A model generated the notes under the pieces. It saw only the letters and a list, made by a program, of their open reading frames with translations, was not told the origin of the DNA and made no database searches. From the NCBI GenBank assembly GCA_965372355.1, contig CBDVBZ010000020.1, forward strand, positions 1 to 35,687: DNA of 35,687 bases. The letters are read 5' to 3'. Below, piece by piece: positions 31,501 through 35,687 of this stretch (the stretch's first letter is position 1; every line of letters starts with the position of its first letter). This DNA is from CBDVBZ01 sp965372355. Its GTDB lineage: Bacteria; Krumholzibacteriota; Krumholzibacteriia; WVZY01. Position numbers and translations under genes: made by a program.

Positions 31501-33168
31501 AGTTTCGAAGCCAAGAACAATCTCGACCGCGCGCAGGAATTCGTACGCGCGGATATCGGACGGGAGCTCCCCGAGGAGTTTGTCGAACTCCGCCAGGCAT
31601 TGAGAACCCATCCGGCACGCTCGCTTGCCGCAGGCGCCGAATCGGAGAGACTCTTAATGGCGTTCCAGGATCTCGGCACGCTCGCCGACCACGCGGCGGA
31701 TCCGCAGGATTTCGTCCGCAAGTTGATCGACATGGTCTCGCGGGTTGCCGAGCCGATCGAGTGCTACCTGGCGCTGAGGACGCAGGGCAATCGTTTCAGA
31801 CTGCTCGATGACAGCGGCCATTTCAACCCATTGCTATCAAATAAATTAGAGGCCCTTTTCGACCGCACCCTCGCGGGTGGCAGTGTGGTGGACAGTCACT
31901 CGCCGGACGTATCCGATATCGCCTCTGATCTCGAGCGTGTCAAGGGCGGCGCAGTGGCGTGTGTTCCGCTCAAGATGATGGGCGATGATGTGGGTTGTCT
32001 CCTCTTGTATATGGATGACAAACGACTCCCACTTTCCGCGGAGGACACCCGTTTTTTTGCAGGGCTTGGCCGGCACATCGCCGGCACGGTTAAGCTGATG
32101 CTCCACATCAACGAAGACTTTTTGCGGGAAGAAATCCTCGAACCCGAAGCGGCCCCTAGCGGTGGCTCTCAAGAGAAGTATCGGCTCGCGAATTTGATCG
32201 GCAAGAGCGAAGCGATGAAGAAGATCTTCAGGACTCTCAAGAAGGTTCGAAACGCGGATACTGGCATTTTGATCCTCGGCGAGAGCGGCACGGGCAAGTC
32301 CGCGCTTGCACGGGTGATCCATAACAACAGTCGGCGCTGCAACCATCCGTTTCAGGAGATTCACTGTGCTCAGATTCCTCACAATCTCCTGGAAAGCGAA
32401 TTGTTCGGCCATGAAAGAGGCTCGTTCACGGGCGCCGTCCGACGCAAGATCGGTCTTTGTGAAATGGCCAACGGCGGGACGCTGTTTCTCGATGACATCA
32501 ACGTCATGCCGGTCAAGACGCAGGGCAAGTTGCTGCACTTCCTGGAGAGCAAGAGTTACATCCGCCTGGGGGGCACCCAGACATTGAGGGCAAATGTGCG
32601 GATTATCACGGCCAGCAACGAGGATCTGGAAACGCTTTGCAGGGAAAACAGGTTTCGGGAGGATCTCTACTATCGGATCAAGGTCATCTCGATCGACCTG
32701 CCGCCGCTCCGGGAACGTCCGGAGGATATGGTTGCGATCACTCTGGACTACCTCAAGCGAAGCTGCTCGGAGAAGAACATCCAGCTCAAGGCGCTCTCAC
32801 CAGAAACGATGCAGCTGTTTCAGAAGGCGCCCTGGCGCGGCAACGTGAGAGAGCTGCAAAACATCCTCGAACGGCTTGTCGTGCTCTCGGACGAGACGTT
32901 GATCACGCCCTCCTCACTGCCGGAGGATTTTCTCAAAGAGGTCACAGGCACCAGCCGTCAAACACCCGAGCGGCTCGAGGAGCTGATCGACGCGATCATC
33001 AAGCTGGGCAACTACTCCGAGGGCAACCCGCTTCTACCCATGCTCGAGGCTTTGCTCGCCAAGCGCATGGTGTCGCATGTGGAAGGAAAGGGACGGGCGG
33101 CGAGCATGCTCGGGATATCGAAGCCCACGCTCTACGCACGATTGCGGGATTACGACAAGATGCACTAG
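28516..33168 (+). CDS. Giant sigma-54 activator: pseudokinase-like, NTPase-like, TPR, GAF, AAA+, Fis-type HTH
   Basis: This is a 1550-residue transcription activator. Residues 1-200 faintly resemble a degenerate protein-kinase lobe (HDFVCGDLFAQAI where a kinase has HGDLKPxNI). An NTPase-like segment follows with a degenerate P-loop (GDSHTGNS at 292-299, Asn for Lys) and a Walker-B-like VWLVDDID (about 343). Residues about 600-1030 hold around nine TPRs, and about 1044-1200 a GAF sensor. The sigma-54 AAA+ domain has GESGTGKS (from 1255), ESELFGHERGSFTGA (the GAFTGA loop reads GSFTGA at 1302), LFLDDI and the R-finger region FREDLYYRI. A Fis-type helix-turn-helix (RAASMLGISKPTLYARL) ends the protein. 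GGAGG lies upstream of the ATG at 28516. A signal sensed through TPR/GAF would control sigma-54 promoters. Confidence 0.93.
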   Translation: MSSSVPSFSYRRNLEPIADEIRVGTWRISPLVDLVSEKRFLLFARKSRAQGRLLPSILTFRSTAATVIAPSSCPETLSTTIEGDCAEFLTDYFDVLTPDTIQEDELPHLFESVLRTLGSFDKHDFVCGDLFAQAIGRGSNQSYWLLPNAYILPHFSGESSPTPVVELTVDPRSNRSLFDPSQGVEGQLLHAALIAKLIGSVLARSTVEAAPKPEEPEGFAQRLAETAEAISRREITDVAATYRAIFGRDMDTERPARSRTVPDPTEDPSSQNHIQAVLDHTTVDGSVTLIQGDSHTGNSRIIEGVRTRLNRSQEVEVVSLDEWDLFGLSWKKIARSKSTGRTVWLVDDIDEKALAYSDVSSAMLESSAFPKGAFVMSVRSADLGDELEEWAARLRTSRGDRYHEILMQREDAHDDDAALASFLRSAILEVGHDAVKEEDGKPKKLIKRFLGCVKPEERQLLEFMSVARFAMPLDLVLTVFSESSRETCRTILRLTSLGCLELVYRTLPAKSLVSLFLRIRTTALRRLIYGSVAAQRRRKLHRTVALLAEQQDGFPKYMLLYHCLQSKEEGLCSHHAIAYLKGTRTDHRHPYLVALCVALAQNKGLDTAPFPDRILANHELSVDLVREGRGDDAEELLRQSLELIDNAEEDQRLKNAPRLSATFRLLADRWEARGKFKQALALLEQAHEDLQSALSIPDQAQLLNDIGWLQYRLGDYTKSMDSCRLSLNTLSAAQYPLIVSQALNLMGVVHFNTSRYDEAISYYEQGAYLRERAGDENALAASFNNLALAYQSKSEFEKAFDYHSRSLKLKKRRQNKAGMAAGYLNLAFLHLEARNFREAEQKCRDSLAICEELGHAQLAAENYTTLGDIALEDGDFEKAEHHYQESRQISTRSAAINEEMGALRRLSSLCTKRGRFDEARDHAEAAFALVQRIGSKYEYAQIEVVLGDLDREQGHHPAALEHYEKASAQFTALSKYRLAATVLSKIGLIHTTTGDSFEAKNNLDRAQEFVRADIGRELPEEFVELRQALRTHPARSLAAGAESERLLMAFQDLGTLADHAADPQDFVRKLIDMVSRVAEPIECYLALRTQGNRFRLLDDSGHFNPLLSNKLEALFDRTLAGGSVVDSHSPDVSDIASDLERVKGGAVACVPLKMMGDDVGCLLLYMDDKRLPLSAEDTRFFAGLGRHIAGTVKLMLHINEDFLREEILEPEAAPSGGSQEKYRLANLIGKSEAMKKIFRTLKKVRNADTGILILGESGTGKSALARVIHNNSRRCNHPFQEIHCAQIPHNLLESELFGHERGSFTGAVRRKIGLCEMANGGTLFLDDINVMPVKTQGKLLHFLESKSYIRLGGTQTLRANVRIITASNEDLETLCRENRFREDLYYRIKVISIDLPPLRERPEDMVAITLDYLKRSCSEKNIQLKALSPETMQLFQKAPWRGNVRELQNILERLVVLSDETLITPSSLPEDFLKEVTGTSRQTPERLEELIDAIIKLGNYSEGNPLLPMLEALLAKRMVSHVEGKGRAASMLGISKPTLYARLRDYDKMH

Positions 33169-33249
33169 GGGAGCGAGTGAGGTCATCCGTAGACCGGTTG
33201 TGGGAGGGAGCGAGTGAGGTCTTTCGTAGGATCCCTTCGCGGGAACGAG
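33169..33249. repeat. Partial dispersed repeat (copy C), tandem left ends
   Basis: The 16-nt string GGGAGCGAGTGAGGTC occurs twice (33169-33184 and 33206-33221). The second copy continues into 36 nt (33214-33249) identical to 9226-9261 in copy A. The core and right arm of the element are absent. It begins directly at the stop codon of the activator and runs up to the next gene's possible -10 box. Confidence 0.75.
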
Positions 33250-33267
33250 ATGTGGTAGAATGCTCCC

Positions 33268-35568
33268 ATGACGGTCTCCAGGTTTCGGGTTCGCATCATC
33301 CTCGTAATGCTGTTCGTCCTTGCCGTGTGGATACGGTTTAATAGTGCCGGCGAGCAGCTCTACCCGTACTACAAGGGCGAATCCGCAACGAACTACCGGC
33401 ACGCGAATCTTATCGCCGAGTCGGGGAGCCTGCCGCCGCTCGACCCCAAGATGTCCTGGCCCGATGGCTATCCTCCATCCCGCGTCGGTCCCAACGGTGT
33501 CGAGTATTTGACGGGGTTGTCTTACCGGGTTGTCTCCCTGTTCAGTGATCTGTCGCTCAAGGAATTCTCGGGGTTGCTTTCGATCCTCGTGCTGTCCCTG
33601 TGCGTGTTTCCGTTCTTTTCACTCGCTCGGCACTTGTGGTATTCCCGGGCGGCGGGGATACTGGCAGCCTTCTTTGTTGCCTTCTCGGGCCCGCTCATCG
33701 CCGTCACTCTGGGCCGTGAGTATTTGCACGCACCGTACGCAATCTTATTGATATCATGCCACTTAGCACTGTTTGTCGCGTACCTGGGCAGACCCTCGAT
33801 GCCTGTCCTCATCGTGTCTCCGCTCCTGGCGCTCGTGCTCGCCGCCGTGTGGCGGACCGCCGATCTCTATCTCGCGTTCTTCGCTGTGCTGCTGCTCTTG
33901 TGTTCGGGAAAGGACACTCGTGAACGCCGCAAGCTGATGGTCGGGCATCTCGTGGCGATGATTGTCGCGGGAGTGATACTCCCTCACCTCAAGGCCGAGC
34001 GATTTCTGCTCGGCTGGCCGCTGCTTCTCGTTCTGACATCGACAGTTTATCTCTTTGTAAAAGGGTCGTTGCCATCGAAAGTCCCGGGGTGGGTCTGGGT
34101 TGCCGGAGGTACCATCGTCCTCGCAGTGATCGCGAGACCGGTTGCCGGCGGCGGGATGGGCGCGCTCTCCGATGTCGAGTACTGGCTCTCTCGATTTCGC
34201 TTTCTGTCCGGCAAGCCTGACGATCCTCTTGCCCTCTCCGATACGGCACGGTTTCTCTGGACTCAAGCACACGCGAATCCACTGCTGATCACACTCGTAG
34301 CGTTCTTCTTACCGTTCCTGTTTCTCATAAGACCGGTGACCGTGGCGCTTCGTGATATCCGCAAGGAATACAAAGTCGTCGTATGGCCGTCCGTTGCGCT
34401 GGCCGCCGTGGGTGTTGTCCTCTTTTTGATCGACAGGACGGCTGTGACAGCAGCGGCCCTCGGGTTGTTTACGCTTGCCGCGGCTTCCGCCAGGGGGATC
34501 ACACGCCAGTTCAAACCGCGTATCATTCCCATCGCCATTGCGTGTGTGATCATGGTGCTGCAGGCACTCGTGCCACAGGGAAAGGCAAACCCGACGCACC
34601 AGATTGCGTCGGCGTTCAAGATATCGCCGCGGCAGACCGATGAGTTCCTCTGGATCAGTGTCGGCAACGCAGATCTCGATCTGGTGAAGTTTCTCGCCAA
34701 ACGCACATCGGTCAACGATGCCATGTTGACACCCCCGCCCGTATCCTCGCTGCTCGTCAGCTTTGCCGGGCGAAAGACCGTTTTGACCCCGGGGGTTTAC
34801 ACCGTCGATGAGATGGAACGAACGAGCAGGTACATGACCGCGTTCTACGACAGTGAAGATGAACTGTATGCCGTCTGCGACGCGAATGATATCCGGTACG
34901 TTTTGTACACGATCGATCTTGCGCTCGATACATCGAACTACTCGCCGCGTTTTGGTGCGGGATTGCGTCACGTGCATGAGAAATCATTGGCGTACAAGAT
35001 GCACTTCGAGCCAGAGACCCTCACGCACTTCAATCTCGTCTTCCAGAACGACAACTACCGACTGTTCAGGGTGACAAAAAGCATGGAGCCCGTTTTTCTG
35101 ACCGATCATCCACCGGTGTATGAGAAAACCACGCTCCAGAGGTACGGGGGTGACACCAAACAGTTCTACGAAGCCATCATCGATGCACTGCTAACCTATC
35201 AACTGGCGCTCGACGCACAGGCGCAAGGCAATGACCCTGAGGCAGTTCGGCGATTCAGATACTGTCTGGGTATAGCGCCGCGTTACACCACCGCATGGCT
35301 TGGTGTCGGCGATTCACTGTTCCGAATGGGGGATATCGAGGCGGCGGATGCCGCATACGGGCGCGCTCTCGAGGCATCTCCGGACCATCCCCTTGCGTTG
35401 TATAACAAGGCGCTGACCATGGTCCGTCTGGGCAGACCGGTTGAGGCGCAAGGTCTTCTCGATGTGTTGATTTCATCGTCTCGCGACCGTGCGATGGTTC
35501 AGCAGGCAAGAGAGCTCAAGGCCGCCATAGAGCGCGACATGTCCTCGGGTGAAGGGCCGCCGGAGTAG
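33268..35568 (+). CDS. GT-C fold membrane glycosyltransferase (STT3-like) with C-terminal TPR
   Basis: This is a 766-residue polytopic inner-membrane protein with about eleven hydrophobic helices in residues 10-440. The first extracytoplasmic loop (YPYYKGESATNYRHANLI, then PDGYPP and GVEYLTG) resembles the STT3/PglB oligosaccharyltransferase loop, though the usual acidic DxY start is not clear. A soluble domain (FLWISVGNADLDLVKFLAKR, later TVLTPGVY) follows, and two TPRs end the protein. GT-C enzymes use lipid-linked sugars to glycosylate proteins or glycans. No Shine-Dalgarno is visible, but a TAGAAT lies 7 nt before the ATG, so the message may be leaderless. The function is inferred, not assigned. 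Confidence 0.75.
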   Translation: MTVSRFRVRIILVMLFVLAVWIRFNSAGEQLYPYYKGESATNYRHANLIAESGSLPPLDPKMSWPDGYPPSRVGPNGVEYLTGLSYRVVSLFSDLSLKEFSGLLSILVLSLCVFPFFSLARHLWYSRAAGILAAFFVAFSGPLIAVTLGREYLHAPYAILLISCHLALFVAYLGRPSMPVLIVSPLLALVLAAVWRTADLYLAFFAVLLLLCSGKDTRERRKLMVGHLVAMIVAGVILPHLKAERFLLGWPLLLVLTSTVYLFVKGSLPSKVPGWVWVAGGTIVLAVIARPVAGGGMGALSDVEYWLSRFRFLSGKPDDPLALSDTARFLWTQAHANPLLITLVAFFLPFLFLIRPVTVALRDIRKEYKVVVWPSVALAAVGVVLFLIDRTAVTAAALGLFTLAAASARGITRQFKPRIIPIAIACVIMVLQALVPQGKANPTHQIASAFKISPRQTDEFLWISVGNADLDLVKFLAKRTSVNDAMLTPPPVSSLLVSFAGRKTVLTPGVYTVDEMERTSRYMTAFYDSEDELYAVCDANDIRYVLYTIDLALDTSNYSPRFGAGLRHVHEKSLAYKMHFEPETLTHFNLVFQNDNYRLFRVTKSMEPVFLTDHPPVYEKTTLQRYGGDTKQFYEAIIDALLTYQLALDAQAQGNDPEAVRRFRYCLGIAPRYTTAWLGVGDSLFRMGDIEAADAAYGRALEASPDHPLALYNKALTMVRLGRPVEAQGLLDVLISSSRDRAMVQQARELKAAIERDMSSGEGPPE

Positions 35569-35623
35569 GACACTGCACGCCGCACAGGCGCTAGCAAAAC
35601 ATTTCACAAGGAAAAGAAAAGAA

Positions 35624-35687
35624 TGGTGGGGGCTACTGGATTTGAACCAGTGACTTCTACCGTGTGAAGGTAGCACTCTCCCACTGA
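35624..35687 (-). tRNA. tRNA-Val (CAC anticodon), 5' end beyond the window
   Basis: On the minus strand the 3' part of a tRNA is complete: encoded CCA (35624-35626), discriminator A, acceptor strand AGCCCCC, T-arm ACTGG-TTCAAAT-CCAGT, and anticodon arm CTACC-TTCACAC-GGTAG. The loop TTCACAC gives anticodon CAC, which reads the valine codon GUG. The D-arm is nearly complete, but the 5' acceptor strand is missing. Confidence 0.93.

Overview
The window looks like a chromosomal segment of a GC-rich, Gram-negative, free-living bacterium. Signs of an outer membrane are an ADP-heptose-type glycosyltransferase and several lipoproteins. The gene mix (Ser/Thr kinase with PEGA domains, FHA protein, many TPR proteins, sigma-54 regulation, DUF366 next to queC/queE) suggests a lineage near the FCB group or deltaproteobacterial-type phyla (for example Krumholzibacteriota, Eisenbacteria or Zixibacteria). 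That placement is inference with low confidence. No prophage, plasmid, CRISPR array or transposase was seen.

Layout. (1) 1-4543, minus: dus, larB, larC, a LysM/TPR lipoprotein and an ECF-type ABC ATPase cut by the window edge; this looks like one operon for tRNA modification, nickel-pincer cofactor synthesis and possibly metal import. (2) 4590-5968, plus: an alpha/beta hydrolase and a small membrane-anchored protein. (3) 5991-8296, minus: a periplasmic S41 protease followed by an MtnX-like HAD phosphatase. (4) 8572-9213, plus: thymidylate kinase with an unusual P-loop, followed by a 167-bp palindromic repeat. (5) 9391-12149, minus: HU, threonine aldolase, RsmI and a CDP-alcohol phosphatidyltransferase. 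(6) 12465-13085, plus: a FnIII lipoprotein behind a sigma-54-like promoter and ending in a strong terminator. (7) 13094-16011, minus: queC, DUF366, queE, a possible tiny Cys-rich ORF and a site-2 protease. (8) 16273-20489, plus: two large TPR proteins behind a weaker sigma-54-like promoter. (9) 20508-20885, minus: a cold-shock protein. (10) 21047-25234, plus: FHA protein, metallophosphoesterase and Ser/Thr kinase behind a good sigma-54 promoter with two upstream palindromes. (11) 25231-27486, minus: rsgA, a palindromic repeat and a GT9 glycosyltransferase. (12) 27594-35568, plus: a PTS IIA protein, a small zinc-ribbon protein, a 1550-residue sigma-54 activator, and a GT-C membrane protein with a TPR tail. 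(13) A partial tRNA-Val at the right edge.

The most interesting pattern is regulatory. Three plus-strand units (a lipoprotein, a TPR pair, and an FHA/phosphoesterase/kinase set) each have a -24/-12 sigma-54-type promoter shortly upstream. The same window encodes a giant sigma-54 activator with pseudokinase-like, NTPase-like, TPR, GAF, AAA+ and Fis-type HTH regions. I infer a possible local sigma-54/phospho-threonine signalling network; the link between activator and promoters is not proven by the sequence.
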